64,000 bases of DNA from Microbacterium sp. 2FI (GCF_005502885.1 NZ_SCMR01000007.1:1-64000); one strand, 5' to 3'; counted from the first letter of the stretch, positions 52,601 through 60,686 are shown. The notes: a model not told the origin generated them from the letters alone. Numbers and translations are program-made.

Positions 52601-54504
52601 GCCGCCGAGGTCACCGTCAGCGCTGCAGCGATGGTGCCGGTCGGCCGCACGATCGCCTGCGCGACGATCGGCACGCCGACGGCCACCGCGATGCCGACGA
52701 GCCACAACCCGGGCGTGGCCGTGCCGGCCGTGAATGCGGTTGCCGCAGCGATGCCCGCCGCGACCGCGGCGCCGATGCGTACCGACGGCCGCGTCAGTGC
52801 GGCCGCCGCTGCCACCGCGACGAGCGTCGCAGCGCCCACGAGGACGCTCGGGATCGCGACGACGGCGACGCCGGTGAGCACGACGACGGCCGCGGCGATC
52901 ACCCGAACGTGCCGCAGGCGCGGGGCGCCCAGCGTGGGAGCCGCGAACAGCAGCGCGGCGATGACGATCCCGGCGAAGGCCGCCAGCAGCGCGCCGTCGG
53001 GCTGCGAGGCCGGGGTCGCGAAGGCGTCCGTCAGCCAGGTCGTCCACCCCGACGCGATCGCGATCGTGGCGAGTGCTCCCCACAGGAGGACCGCGGCGAC
53101 GAGGCTCAGTGCGCCCAGTGCACCCGCTGCGATGCGGGCGACCGACAGGCCGGGGAGGCGCCGGTGTGCGCGGTCGAGGACGACCGGCACGGCCACGGCG
53201 ACCACCGGCCCGAGAAGCAGCGTGTACACCGGCAGGTCGCCTCGGTAGGCCACCTGCCAGCCGACGAGTGTCGCGACCGTCGCAGCGGTGGCGGATGCGG
53301 TCGCCGCGAGTGCCGTCGCGGCCGGGAGAGCCTCTTCGTCGAGTCGAGGCCGCAGCATCCACGCATGGACCGCGCCGAGCACGACGATCGCCCCGCCGCT
53401 CCACAGCGGCACCGCGATGCTGTCGGGTGAGGCGATGAACGCCACGATCGCCGCCGCGACGAGCGCTGATACGCCGACGACCGCGAGTGCGGTCCGCTCG
53501 GGCACGGCGTCGGGGCGAGCACGAGCCGACGACCACGGAGCCGGCAGCGCGTGCAGGAGTCCGCCCGCCGCCGCGCCGAGGAGGCCCGCGGTGATCGCCT
53601 CAGCGGTCGGCAGCCCCGAGATGCCGCCGATGAGCAGTCCGATGCCGACCGGGAGTGCGAGCACGGCGGCGATGTCGGGGCTGCGCAGCCCCGAGAGCTT
53701 CGCCCACACGCGGCAGAGCACGCCGACGACGATCACGCCGATGCCGGCGTAGACGGGGCCTGAGACCTGGCCCGCGCCGAAGAAGTCGTTCGCACGGACG
53801 GCCCATGCGTCGAGTCCCAGCAGCAGCACGCCGAGCACCGCGATGCCCTCGGCCGTGGCGGTGAGCGAGCGGCGGCGCAGCAGCGATGCGATCCCGATGG
53901 TGGCGACCGTGATCGCGCCGATGATGAGCGCGCGCACCGCGATCCCCCACTGGAACCACGCGTACACGAGGAAGAAGATCGCCGCGATCCCGACGAGCGA
54001 CACCCCGACGATCAGCAGCAGCACCGGAACGCTCAAGCGGCGTCGAGGGGCGGGTGCGACGACGGATGCCGCGGCCGGCGTCGCCGCGGCCGCCGGTGTC
54101 GGGGCGAGGTGTGGTTTCGTTTGCGATTCGACGGTGACGAGTGTGGGCACGGGAACGTGCTCGACCCGAAGTGGCTCCGGCGCCAGCTCCCAGGGCTCCG
54201 GCTCCGGTTCCGGCTCGGTTTCGGGTTCCGGCTCGGGTTCGGGTTCGGGTTCGACGTATGGCGGCGGCGCGGGCACGCTCGCCTCTCTGAGCGTCTCGAT
54301 GACGACCTGCCGCTCCGCCTCGAGGGCGATCATCCTGCGGCCGATCTCGAGGAGCCTCGCCGCGCGCGGATCGCCGAGCTCGAGACCGCACGCGTCGCAG
54401 GTCGCGCGTGTGAGCGGCGTGAAGCAGGAGGGGCACATGTGCGCGTCGGCGAGATCCTGAGGTGATCCCGGCCACATCGTCGTGCCGTCGTCTGGGTGTG
54501 CCAT
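49597..54504 (-). CDS. SCO7613-type giant multipass membrane protein with zinc ribbon
   Basis: 1635 residues from ATG 54504 (GGGGAG upstream). The N-terminus (about 18-45) has C-P-S-C and C-D-A-C pairs, a zinc ribbon, followed by a helix, a Glu-Pro repeat stretch (EPEPEPEPETEPEPEPEP, about 92-115) and then dozens of Ala/Val/Leu-rich transmembrane helices to the end. The architecture fits the SCO7613 C-terminal-domain membrane proteins of Actinobacteria, whose function is unknown. There is no ATPase or glycosyltransferase motif. It converges on the glycosylase gene and is divergent from rpmB. Confidence 0.8.
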   Translation of the reverse strand: MAHPDDGTTMWPGSPQDLADAHMCPSCFTPLTRATCDACGLELGDPRAARLLEIGRRMIALEAERQVVIETLREASVPAPPPYVEPEPEPEPEPETEPEPEPEPWELAPEPLRVEHVPVPTLVTVESQTKPHLAPTPAAAATPAAASVVAPAPRRRLSVPVLLLIVGVSLVGIAAIFFLVYAWFQWGIAVRALIIGAITVATIGIASLLRRRSLTATAEGIAVLGVLLLGLDAWAVRANDFFGAGQVSGPVYAGIGVIVVGVLCRVWAKLSGLRSPDIAAVLALPVGIGLLIGGISGLPTAEAITAGLLGAAAGGLLHALPAPWSSARARPDAVPERTALAVVGVSALVAAAIVAFIASPDSIAVPLWSGGAIVVLGAVHAWMLRPRLDEEALPAATALAATASATAATVATLVGWQVAYRGDLPVYTLLLGPVVAVAVPVVLDRAHRRLPGLSVARIAAGALGALSLVAAVLLWGALATIAIASGWTTWLTDAFATPASQPDGALLAAFAGIVIAALLFAAPTLGAPRLRHVRVIAAAVVVLTGVAVVAIPSVLVGAATLVAVAAAAALTRPSVRIGAAVAAGIAAATAFTAGTATPGLWLVGIAVAVGVPIVAQAIVRPTGTIAAALTVTSAAVATISAFLAPAAFGAATGTPPNPLVAFVLLQWIALVAVLCAVVVPSGLPTRRAAAWSGYVLFAASLLPHAIDGLLGRGAFDVVVGATAPVAGEPALGIVRSAALLVLVALIALGRTRLDATASSGAALLVAPLAASLAFAVACTFGAEQHGARPLATTGAAVVVVWVAALWSMRHPANPRLHAPDGDRRALPGIRTFVDLGALAAVLALAWDATTEPGWAILLVIAAGFVGASITRGWAGPAAAHTVGVPSTRVDGVITAQAPRRLLVWPAFAGATAALWWGLAASPDAGSLLIEAYVIPPAAGLLVFAALLVWLRRHVESAVAVCLSFTLGLIVPVAVTWSTAPIRSVVIALVAAVLCLALTLTPALRARIPALAGATTALVALAFASVERAVNPAPFEAPLTVAWLLLLVATAYASAWGVARVGTAALYARLVPSVALAVTVIAALPAADDPWVVGIALTVLAALHLAAAAVDRTPFDAATRWASLAGATAFAVAGVLFGVATVDGVVVVEVVSLPLAAVVLAGSAVAQWRQHRHGQAVSPAEQFVWLAGLGLAVLPSIISPVEPLRLWLVIGVALVLALVAVLAPGSGARAVRSSSAVVLTAAAVLMGVRALEPSTFPLLELAASLAGAGALLVSAAMVWRRSFARNAPSTVIAAAGAALLIATAIVFGDGDLARTVITVSVAGVVGVGGAALIGLERWRDWGSVLAVAGFAGAVVAIASRIFELARFVGDVVAIEPDLWALVGLAITAAIGIMALRASAGTPSEAPAGLIVGFGFAAAVVLFTAAELLQVGAGTGTGTGADQLRTVFTMTALTTFGIIGVVWRKRLGLALAVASAVLAGSFGILALTAFALRPVELVTIPLAIGMLALGARALVRDPATRSWPALGPGLAMLLVPSLLHDFGPSELWRVVGLGVVSIAIVVAGAVWRLQAPLVLGSAVLLIHAISQLWPWISAGYTFVPWWLWLGIGGALLIFLAARYEKNMRALRTSFTAVTSLR

Positions 54505-54629
54505 CTTCACTCCCCGCAAGGTCGTGGTGACTCATGGTGGCACCACCCGCATGCCGCGACCCGCATAGACGCGTTCGGCTGTGGGCGACCCGGGCCCGCC
54601 GCGAGTCCGGGCGGCAGCTTCCCGCGTGC

Positions 54630-54777
54630 TAGACTGAATCTTTGTCTGCGCGCACTCCAGCACGCAGTTCGCATCCCACACCCTCCACAGGCCGGTCACG
54701 GTCCGCTGAGGCGCGGGGTGCAGACAAGGGATCTTGGGTGGGGCCGTCCGGCCTCACGGTACTAAGGAGACATCACT
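54630..54777 (+). promoter_or_regulatory. rpmB promoter and structured leader
   Basis: TAGACT (54630-54635) is a likely -10 box, giving a leader of about 135 nt. The expected 5' end TTGTCTGC (54642-54649) can pair with GCAGACAA (54720-54727), enclosing about 70 nt. A second hairpin, GGCC-GTCC-GGCC near 54741-54755, lies before the AAGGAG site. It resembles a ribosomal-protein leader, but I recognise no named family. Confidence 0.5.
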
Positions 54778-55014
54778 ATGGCAGCAGTGTGCCAGGTGAC
54801 TGGAGCAGTTCCCGGCTTCGGTCACAACATCTCGCACTCGCACCGCCGGACGAAGCGCCGCTTCGACCCGAACGTGCAGAAGAAGACCTACTTCGTTCCG
54901 TCGCTGGGTCGCAACATCAAGCTCAACGTCTCGGCGAAGGGCATCAAGGTCATTGACGCACGCGGCATCGAGTCCGTCGTCAAGGACATGCTCGCGAAGG
55001 GGGTGAAGCTCTGA
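54778..55014 (+). CDS. rpmB: 50S ribosomal protein L28, zinc-independent form
   Basis: 78 residues: [28 protein letters not shown] at the start and [21 protein letters not shown] at the end. Only one Cys (residue 5) is present; the Cys pairs of zinc-binding L28 are missing. It sits in the large ribosomal subunit. AAGGAG precedes the ATG; the stop shares one base with the rpmG start. Confidence 0.97.
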   Translation: MAAVCQVTGAVPGFGHNISHSHRRTKRRFDPNVQKKTYFVPSLGRNIKLNVSAKGIKVIDARGIESVVKDMLAKGVKL

Positions 55015-55184
55015 TGGCCAAGAAGGCTCAGGACGTTCGTCCGATCATCAAGCTGCGTTCTACCGCCGGCACGGGCTACACCTACGTGACGCGCAAGAAC
55101 CGCCGCAACAACCCCGACCGCATCGTGCTGAAGAAGTACGACCCGGTCATCCGCAAGCACGTCGAATTCCGAGAGGAGCGCTGA
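55014..55184 (+). CDS. rpmG: 50S ribosomal protein L33, zinc-independent form
   Basis: 56 residues: [36 protein letters not shown] and [16 protein letters not shown]. It has no cysteines at all, so it is the C-minus type that does not need zinc. The ATG overlaps the rpmB TGA by one base, and rpsN starts 3 bp after its stop. Confidence 0.96.
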   Translation: MAKKAQDVRPIIKLRSTAGTGYTYVTRKNRRNNPDRIVLKKYDPVIRKHVEFREER

Positions 55185-55187
55185 TCC

Positions 55188-55493
55188 ATGGCTAAGAAGA
55201 GCAAGATCGCGCGCAACGAGCAGCGTCAGGTGATCGTCGATCGCTACGCCGCCAAGCGTGCGGAGCTGAAGAAGGCGCTCGTGTCGCCGACGTCCACCGA
55301 CGAGGAGCGCGAAGCCGCTCGCATCGGCCTGCAGAAGCTTCCCAAGAACGCTTCGCCGGTTCGCGTGCGCTCGCGCGACGTCATCGACGGCCGCCCCCGC
55401 GGTGTCCTCACGAAGTTCGGCATCTCGCGTGTCCGCTTCCGTGACATGGCACACCGTGGCGAGCTGCCCGGCGTGACCAAGTCGAGCTGGTAA
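55188..55493 (+). CDS. rpsN: 30S ribosomal protein S14, zinc-independent form
   Basis: 101 residues, the long form of S14 without the Cys-x2-Cys zinc finger (the zinc form is about 61 residues). [40 protein letters not shown] and [19 protein letters not shown] are diagnostic. The last gene of the rpmB-rpmG-rpsN transcript; a strong terminator follows. Confidence 0.96.
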   Translation: MAKKSKIARNEQRQVIVDRYAAKRAELKKALVSPTSTDEEREAARIGLQKLPKNASPVRVRSRDVIDGRPRGVLTKFGISRVRFRDMAHRGELPGVTKSSW

Positions 55494-55508
55494 GCACCCA
55501 CGGCATGT

Positions 55509-55544
55509 GAAGGGCCCGGAGTTCCTCGGAACTCCGGGCCCTTC
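55509..55544 (+). terminator. Terminator of the rpmB-rpmG-rpsN operon
   Basis: A perfect 17-bp stem, GAAGGGCCCGGAGTTCC (55509-55525) with GGAACTCCGGGCCCTTC (55528-55544), followed by CGCG. It ends 51 bp after the rpsN stop. Confidence 0.85.
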
Positions 55545-55710
55545 CGCGTCCCACCACCCGGCGTCCCACAACCCGGCGCCGAGTGCACAGCTTGCCTGCG
55601 AGCGCGCGGGTTGCCCGCGCGGGCAGGTCGTGCACTCGCGGGTAAGTCGTTCACTCGCGTGCAGGCGAGGGTGGCGGTGGACGTCGGAGCCGGCCGCTAC
55701 CATCACCAGC

Positions 55711-56298
55711 ATGGTCGCCGCGCACGAGGTCAAGCCGCTCACTCCCGAGACCTTCCCGGCGTGGCTGGCGCTCGCCGAGAAGCACAACGGGGTCTGGGGC
55801 GGGTGCTACTGCTCGTACTTCCACGGCGACACCGAGGAGACCGTGAAGAGCGAGTACGACGGGCCGACATTCAAGCAGCGACTCGTCGAAGAGGGCGTCG
55901 CGCATGCGGCGCTCGTCTTCGACGGCGACGACGCGATCGCGTGGTGCGAGTACGGAAGTCCGATCGAGCTGCCGAACATCTATCACCGCAAGCAGTACGA
56001 CGCGGGCGAGTCCAACCCGGCGCCCTGGCGCATCACGTGCTTCTTCGTCGACCGCGATCATCGGCGGTCGGGAGTGGCACGCGAGGCGCTGGACGGCGCA
56101 CTCGACCTGATCGCCCAGGCCGGCGGAGGCGAAGTGGTCTCGTTCGCCAATGAGCTCGCCCCGGGCAAGAGGACGTCGTCCTCGTTCCTCCACAACGGCA
56201 CGAGGGCCATGTTCGAGAAGGCGGGATTCACGTTCGAGCGTCACATCGGCAAGAGCAAGACCGTGATGCGCAAGACGGTCCCGTCGGCCCACAGCTGA
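55711..56298 (+). CDS. GNAT-family acetyltransferase
   Basis: 195 residues from ATG 55711 (an upstream in-frame reading is a poor match). CFFVDRDHRRSGVAREALDGALDLI carries the acetyl-CoA-binding R-x-x-G pattern (RRSGVA). Trp/Cys-rich GVWGGCYCSYFHG at about 26-38 and ALVFDGDDAIAWCEYG are typical of a subgroup near EryK/YjcF-like N-acetyltransferases. The acceptor is unknown. TACCAT lies 7 nt before the ATG, so it may be leaderless. Confidence 0.8.
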   Translation: MVAAHEVKPLTPETFPAWLALAEKHNGVWGGCYCSYFHGDTEETVKSEYDGPTFKQRLVEEGVAHAALVFDGDDAIAWCEYGSPIELPNIYHRKQYDAGESNPAPWRITCFFVDRDHRRSGVAREALDGALDLIAQAGGGEVVSFANELAPGKRTSSSFLHNGTRAMFEKAGFTFERHIGKSKTVMRKTVPSAHS

Positions 56299-56367
56299 CG
56301 TGGAGAGCGGCATCCCCAGGGCATCGTGCTCGCCCGGCGCCGCTGAGCACTCACCGAGCGACACTGA

Positions 56368-56403
56368 GTCGGCGGCTCGGCGCGGTGCGTCCGAGCCGCC
56401 GAC
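56368..56403. terminator. Bidirectional hairpin between convergent genes
   Basis: GTCGGCGGCTCGG (56368-56380) pairs perfectly with CCGAGCCGCCGAC (56391-56403); 13-bp stem, 10-nt loop. Confidence 0.65.
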
Positions 56404-56427
56404 AGCAGTGCGGACTGGTTGAGTGCG

Positions 56428-56646
56428 TCAGTCGCCGCAGAGGCCTCGGGCGGTGGCGTTCTTGGCCGCGCCGCCGACGGCCTTGACGACCTCGCCGACC
56501 CCCGTGAATCCGAGGGCGCCCTCGGTGTTGATGGTCTTGTGGATCTGGCCGAAGCAGGCAGCGTCTGCGGGCGCGGCGTTGGCGGTGCCGGCGAAGCCGA
56601 ACACGGCGAGAGCGACGATCGCTCCGGTGGCGAGAATGCGCTTCAT
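56428..56646 (-). CDS. Small secreted peptide, unknown
   Basis: 72 residues from ATG 56646 (GGAGGGGAAAGT upstream). The signal peptide ends in GTANAAPADA. The mature part of about 50 residues has two cysteines (ACFGQ near the start and GLCGD at the end) likely forming a disulfide, with a Gly/Val helix between (GFTGVGEVVKAVGGAAKNATA). It could be a small wall-associated or signalling peptide. No known family is recognised. Confidence 0.6.
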   Translation of the reverse strand: MKRILATGAIVALAVFGFAGTANAAPADAACFGQIHKTINTEGALGFTGVGEVVKAVGGAAKNATARGLCGD

Positions 56647-56773
56647 TGGACTTTCCCCTCCTGGAAGGCAGGTGCGTTTCACCCGCTAAGACGTAGTTCT
56701 CTCCGGCACATCGTTTTGGATGCAGCTCGGATGATTCGTCCCTCGCGGATGCCGGGGTGGAAGGATCGGACGG

Positions 56774-57370
56774 GTGACCCATGACCTCCGAGCCCTGTGG
56801 GACGCGGAAGCGGCGGCCTTCGACGACGCGGCCGACCATGGTCTCCGGGATCCCGAGACCCGTCGTGCATGGGCGGATCTGCTGCTTCCCGTGTTCGGCG
56901 GTCGTGGGCGCAGGGTTGCCGACCTCGGGTGCGGCACAGGATCGCTCTCGGTGCTGCTGGCTGCCGAGGGCGGTCACTTCGTCAGCGGTGTCGACTTCTC
57001 ACCGGAGATGGTGCGCCGGGCCCGGGCGAAGTCTGTCGACACCGTCCCGGAACCCGTCTTCGTGGATGGCGACGCCGCGAACCCGCCGCTTGAGGCGGGG
57101 GTCTTCGATGTCGTTCTGTCGCGCCACGTCTTGTGGGCGATGCCCGATCCGGCCGCAGCCCTGCAGAAGTGGATCGAGCTGCTCACCCCGAGCGGCATCC
57201 TGATACTCGTCGAGGGTCGATGGCACACCGGAGTCGGCCTCTCTGCCGACGCATGCACAAGACTCGTCCGCGCCCGTGGAAGGACCGTCGAGGTGCGGAT
57301 GCTGGATGATCCGGCATACTGGGGCGGCCCGATCTCCGACGAGCGGTACCTGATCGTCAGCTCGAGCTGA
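56774..57370 (+). CDS. Class I SAM-dependent methyltransferase
   Basis: 198 residues from GTG 56774. The SAM motif is VADLGCGTGSLSVLLAAEGG (about 54-73), with SGVDFSPEMVRRARAK and the post-I/II motif DVVLSRHVLWAMPDP. It methylates an unknown small molecule. No Shine-Dalgarno sequence is clear. It converges on the small basic protein gene. Confidence 0.88.
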   Translation: MTHDLRALWDAEAAAFDDAADHGLRDPETRRAWADLLLPVFGGRGRRVADLGCGTGSLSVLLAAEGGHFVSGVDFSPEMVRRARAKSVDTVPEPVFVDGDAANPPLEAGVFDVVLSRHVLWAMPDPAAALQKWIELLTPSGILILVEGRWHTGVGLSADACTRLVRARGRTVEVRMLDDPAYWGGPISDERYLIVSSS

Positions 57371-57391
57371 TGCCTCCCCGGCCCACACGCC

Positions 57392-57443
57392 AGACGACGC
57401 AGACTGCTGCGTGACGGCATCCTGAGTGCGATCTGCGTCGTCT
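57392..57443. repeat. Intergenic inverted repeat
   Basis: AGACGACGCAGA (57392-57403) and TCTGCGTCGTCT (57432-57443) are perfect 12-bp arms with a 28-nt spacer, between two convergent genes. It may be a terminator or a dispersed repeat. Confidence 0.75.
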
Positions 57444-57462
57444 CGGCGAGGGGATTCCAGCG

Positions 57463-57609
57463 CTACCGGTTCTTCACCCTCGAGACCGCGTCGGTGTTCT
57501 CGACCCGATTGCTCGCCGCCCGCTTGTCCGCCTTGGCGGTGCGCTTCTCTTTGAGGGTTTTGGCGGGCGCAGTCTTGCCGCCCTCTTTCCGTGTGGACTT
57601 CTCACCCAT
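57463..57609 (-). CDS. Small Lys/Arg-rich protein
   Basis: 48 residues from ATG 57609, which has AAGGAG upstream; too short for automatic ORF listings. Composition is basic and Lys/Ala-rich (GKTAPAKTLKEKRTAKADKR). It could bind nucleic acid or be intrinsically disordered. Expression is likely because the ribosome binding site is good, but the function is unknown. Confidence 0.5.
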   Translation of the reverse strand: MGEKSTRKEGGKTAPAKTLKEKRTAKADKRAASNRVENTDAVSRVKNR

Positions 57610-57687
57610 GGTCGTGCTCCTTCGAGAGCCACGGTGACCCCGTGTGCCTGACGGTACACGCAGTGTGCGCGGTCGTCGCACCGCTCC

Positions 57688-58749
57688 TCACGTGATCGGG
57701 TGCGTCCGGCCGGTGGCGCCGGGATCTGCGGCGTCGAGGTGGCTCGTGATCGCGCGGGTCACCGCCCGCATGTTCGGGTAGGGGAACGGGTGCCCGGCGC
57801 CCTCCAGCCACAGTCCCCTGGCCTGCGGGATCGCAGCCGCGAGCCGGCGCCCGTGATCGATCGGCACGAACGCGTCGTTCGTCCCGTGGATCACGAGGGT
57901 GGGCGCCGTGATCGTGCCGAGCAGCGGATAGCGGGATCGCGTCACGGTGACGGCGACCTGGTGCTGCCGCAGCGCACGGAGATCGAGCCCGCCTCGTTCG
58001 CGGAGGTCGTACAGAACGACCTTGGTCCACCCCTCCACGTCGACAGGTTCGTCTCCTCCCTGCGCGACCAGGCCGGCGAGGACCTCCTTCACGAGGTTGG
58101 CTTCACCGCCCATCACGCGGTACCGCAGCAGCGGAAGACCCGCCAGTGCGGACCTGAGCATCGGCCACAGCTGCGGGCCGGGCATGGATGCGTCCGTCGG
58201 ATCGGCCGATGTCGACATCAAGGTGAGCGACTGAACCCGCTCGGGATGTGTGATCGCGATCTCCTGAGCGACGAACCCTCCCAGCGACAACCCGATCACA
58301 TGAGCGCGGTCGATGTGGAGGGCATCGAGGACGGCGATCGCGTCTCCGGCCATGTCGAGGAGAGAGTATGGATGCTGCCGCCTCCAGTCCGGCATCCGAC
58401 TCGACGCACCGGTGCCGCGCTGGTCGTACCTGACCAACCGGTATCCCGCCGCCGACAGCGCGCGCAGGAACGAGGGTGGCCAGTACAGCGAGCTGGCACC
58501 GAGCGCGATGTTGAGCAGCACGACGCCCTTCTCGACGCCGACGGCGGGGATCGACTCGTACCAGATCCGGACGCCTGCGGACTGCGCGTACCCCGACTCG
58601 CCGACGACGACTCCCGTCACGGTGCCGGCGCGGATGCGGGCGATCGTCGCGTCGGTGCCCGGCGGCAGACGCGGGGTCCGCAGCGCAAGCAATGCGATGA
58701 GTCCGGCCAGCCCCAGCGCTGCCGTTGACGCCGCCACCCACTTCCTCAT
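57688..58749 (-). CDS. Membrane-anchored alpha/beta hydrolase
   Basis: 353 residues from ATG 58749; the longer reading adds an unconserved leader. A hydrophobic helix (WVAASTAALGLAGLIALLAL, about 4-22) anchors it. The catalytic elbow is VIGLSLGGFVAQE (GxSxG), acid in HGTNDAFVP, His in EGAGHPFPY. The lid region carries SALAGLPLLRY. The substrate is unknown. The terminator at 58778-58811 separates it from the hydrolase gene upstream. Confidence 0.8.
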   Translation of the reverse strand: MRKWVAASTAALGLAGLIALLALRTPRLPPGTDATIARIRAGTVTGVVVGESGYAQSAGVRIWYESIPAVGVEKGVVLLNIALGASSLYWPPSFLRALSAAGYRLVRYDQRGTGASSRMPDWRRQHPYSLLDMAGDAIAVLDALHIDRAHVIGLSLGGFVAQEIAITHPERVQSLTLMSTSADPTDASMPGPQLWPMLRSALAGLPLLRYRVMGGEANLVKEVLAGLVAQGGDEPVDVEGWTKVVLYDLRERGGLDLRALRQHQVAVTVTRSRYPLLGTITAPTLVIHGTNDAFVPIDHGRRLAAAIPQARGLWLEGAGHPFPYPNMRAVTRAITSHLDAADPGATGRTHPIT

Positions 58750-58777
58750 CGGCCCACTCTCGCACGCACGAACAGCA

Positions 58778-58811
58778 GAAGGCCCGCAGATCGCGAGATC
58801 TGCGGGCCTTC
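58778..58811 (-). terminator. Terminator between the two hydrolase genes
   Basis: A perfect 15-bp stem GAAGGCCCGCAGATC (58778-58792) with GATCTGCGGGCCTTC (58797-58811) and a GCGA tetraloop. It lies downstream of the gene that ends at 58900 on the minus strand. Confidence 0.8.
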
Positions 58812-58899
58812 TCTTTCCGTATCCCACCGCGGACACCGGATCCCCGGTGAGAGACGCTCTCGCCTCTCACCCGGGATCCGGCCTCCGTGGCGGCCGGTG

Positions 58900-59736
58900 C
58901 TACTTCGCCGCCTCGACGACCGCGTGCGAGGTCGCCCACTCGAGCGCGTAGTCGGCGATCTCCTCCCAGCCGTCCTGGCTGACCAGGCGGTGGGTGCGGC
59001 CCGGGTAGGTCTTGTAGTCGACGACGGCGGGGCTGCCGGTGGCGTGGTACTTCTTCACGATCGCCTCGCCGATCGCCGGCGGCACGACGTGGTCGATCTC
59101 GCCGGTGATGATGAGCAGCGGGGCGCGGTCGGCGCGGGAGTAGTCGACGTGGGTGACGCCGCCCTTCTCGTTGAGCACCGACAGCACGCCCTCGAAGAAC
59201 ACCCGGTTGTACGAGTTCACGGCGAACTCCTCCCACAGCTTGTCGGACTCCTCGCGGGGAAGGTCGTTGCCGAACGTGAAGTGGAAGTGGCGCTTCGACA
59301 GCGGCTTGGCGCCGTTGCGGCCGAAGGGATTCGCCAGGATCGGCGTGCCGGTCCACAGGGTCGACAGCGGCAGCGCGGTGACGCCCGCGGTCTGACCCGG
59401 CGCGACGCCCACGTAGGCGACGCCGAGGCCGCGGTCGGCGAGCATCTGGGTGAGGACGCCGCCGAACGAGTGGCCGATGATGATCGGCTTCTCGGGGAGC
59501 TCGCGGATGATCCGCTCGTAGTTGTCGGCGATCTGCTTGAGGCCGATCCCCTTGAGGGCAGCGGGGTTGTTGCGGATGTCTTCGACCGTGCGGTCGTCGA
59601 TGCCGGGCCACCCCGGGACGATGACGTGGTGGCCGGCGGCGCGGAAGCGCTCTGCCCACGTGTCCCAGCTCTTCGGGGTCATCCAGAGTCCGTGGATCAG
59701 GACGATGGGGGTCTTGGTGGCGGTGTTCTCGTTCAT
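58900..59736 (-). CDS. Alpha/beta hydrolase
   Basis: 278 residues from ATG 59736, with CAAGGAG 8 bp upstream. IVLIHGLWMTPKSWD (oxyanion region), the nucleophile IIGHSFGGVLTQ, acid in TGEIDHVVPP and His in GRTHRLVSQ are all present. The gene is divergent from the tetR-type gene, with the operator between them, so the repressor probably controls it. The natural substrate is not identifiable. Confidence 0.88.
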   Translation of the reverse strand: MNENTATKTPIVLIHGLWMTPKSWDTWAERFRAAGHHVIVPGWPGIDDRTVEDIRNNPAALKGIGLKQIADNYERIIRELPEKPIIIGHSFGGVLTQMLADRGLGVAYVGVAPGQTAGVTALPLSTLWTGTPILANPFGRNGAKPLSKRHFHFTFGNDLPREESDKLWEEFAVNSYNRVFFEGVLSVLNEKGGVTHVDYSRADRAPLLIITGEIDHVVPPAIGEAIVKKYHATGSPAVVDYKTYPGRTHRLVSQDGWEEIADYALEWATSHAVVEAAK

Positions 59737-59803
59737 TTCGATCTCCTTGAGGTGTCTTGCGGTGGGGTTCCGGTTCCTGGCGGTTCCGGCTGATGTGACC
59801 TAC

Positions 59804-59823
59804 GATAGACCGAACGTTCTATC
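59804..59823. promoter_or_regulatory. TetR-type operator in the hydrolase/regulator intergenic region
   Basis: GATAGA-N8-TCTATC (59804-59823) is a perfect inverted repeat with the size of TetR-family operators. It lies between the divergent hydrolase (minus) and regulator (plus) genes. Confidence 0.7.
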
Positions 59824-59894
59824 TACACAAGACTATTCCCAATAAATCTTTCCGACGCCGCAAAGTGGCACGATGGACACCCGAGGAGAACCCC

Positions 59895-60482
59895 ATGAGC
59901 CCCACCCCTGCACGCACGACGACGCGCCCCTCCCCTGCCCGCCAGAGACTCCTGGATGCCGCCACCGCACTCTTCTATGCGGAGGGCATCCACGCGGTCG
60001 GCGTCGACCGGATCATCGACGAGGCCGGCGTCACACGGGCGACGATGTACAAGCAGTTCGAGGGCAAGGAAGGTCTCGTCCTCGCCTATCTCGAGGGTGA
60101 GGATGCCGGACTCCGTGGACTGTTCGCCCAAGCCGCCGACGCCTCGGACGACCCCGAGGTGCTCCTCGACCTCGTCGTGGCGGGGATCGAGCAGGACATC
60201 CGCGAGCACCACACCCGCGGCTGCCCCTTCATCAACGCCGCCGCCGAGTATCCGCGCGAGGGGCCGGTGCGCTCGCTGATCTCCGATCACCGCGACTGGT
60301 TCCGCGCGACGCTCGAGCAGCTTGCGACGGCGGCGGGGCTCGATCAGCCGGCCGACGTGGCGGCATCCCTCGTCCTCCTCCGCGACGCCGCCCTCGTCGG
60401 GGGCTACCTCGACGGCGAGGATCGGGTCGCTCCCGCGTTCGCCCGAACCGCCCGCGGAGTCATCGCCGCGCACCGTCCGTAG
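59895..60482 (+). CDS. TetR-family transcriptional regulator
   Basis: 195 residues from ATG 59895, with GGAGAA upstream. The helix-turn-helix is RQRLLDAATALFYAEG, VDRIIDEAGVTRATMYKQF (about 18-60). The C-terminal ligand domain (IEQDIREHHTRGCPFINAAAEYP) is of the TetR_C type shared with AcrR-like regulators. It likely represses the divergent hydrolase gene and itself through the operator at 59804-59823. Confidence 0.93.
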   Translation: MSPTPARTTTRPSPARQRLLDAATALFYAEGIHAVGVDRIIDEAGVTRATMYKQFEGKEGLVLAYLEGEDAGLRGLFAQAADASDDPEVLLDLVVAGIEQDIREHHTRGCPFINAAAEYPREGPVRSLISDHRDWFRATLEQLATAAGLDQPADVAASLVLLRDAALVGGYLDGEDRVAPAFARTARGVIAAHRP

Positions 60483-60662
60483 GCGGCGTTCGGGGCGCTG
60501 AGTGCCGTTCACACCGGCCACAGGAGTCACTTCTGACCCCGACACGCCGTGCGGAACGTCGAGAAAGCCCGGAAATCCGCGGTTCTGTCGGCGATGTCAG
60601 GTACATTCGAGGCGGTCGATCCGACCAGCCGGGGGGCGAATGCCATCCGGTCCGAGCAATGA

Positions 60663-60686
60663 AAAGGCGGCGGTTCCGCCGCCTTT
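60663..60686 (+). promoter_or_regulatory. Hairpin immediately before the HU ribosome binding site
   Basis: AAAGGCGGCGG (60663-60673) pairs perfectly with CCGCCGCCTTT (60676-60686), loop TT, ending one base before the GGAGG ribosome binding site (60687-60691). A TACATT box at 60602-60607 is a possible promoter, so the hairpin would be in the 5' leader. Confidence 0.55.

Noticed and set aside
54636..54777. Zur box before rpmB
   Set aside because: I looked for a TGAGAA/TTCTCA-like palindrome as seen at 40910-40924 and found none.
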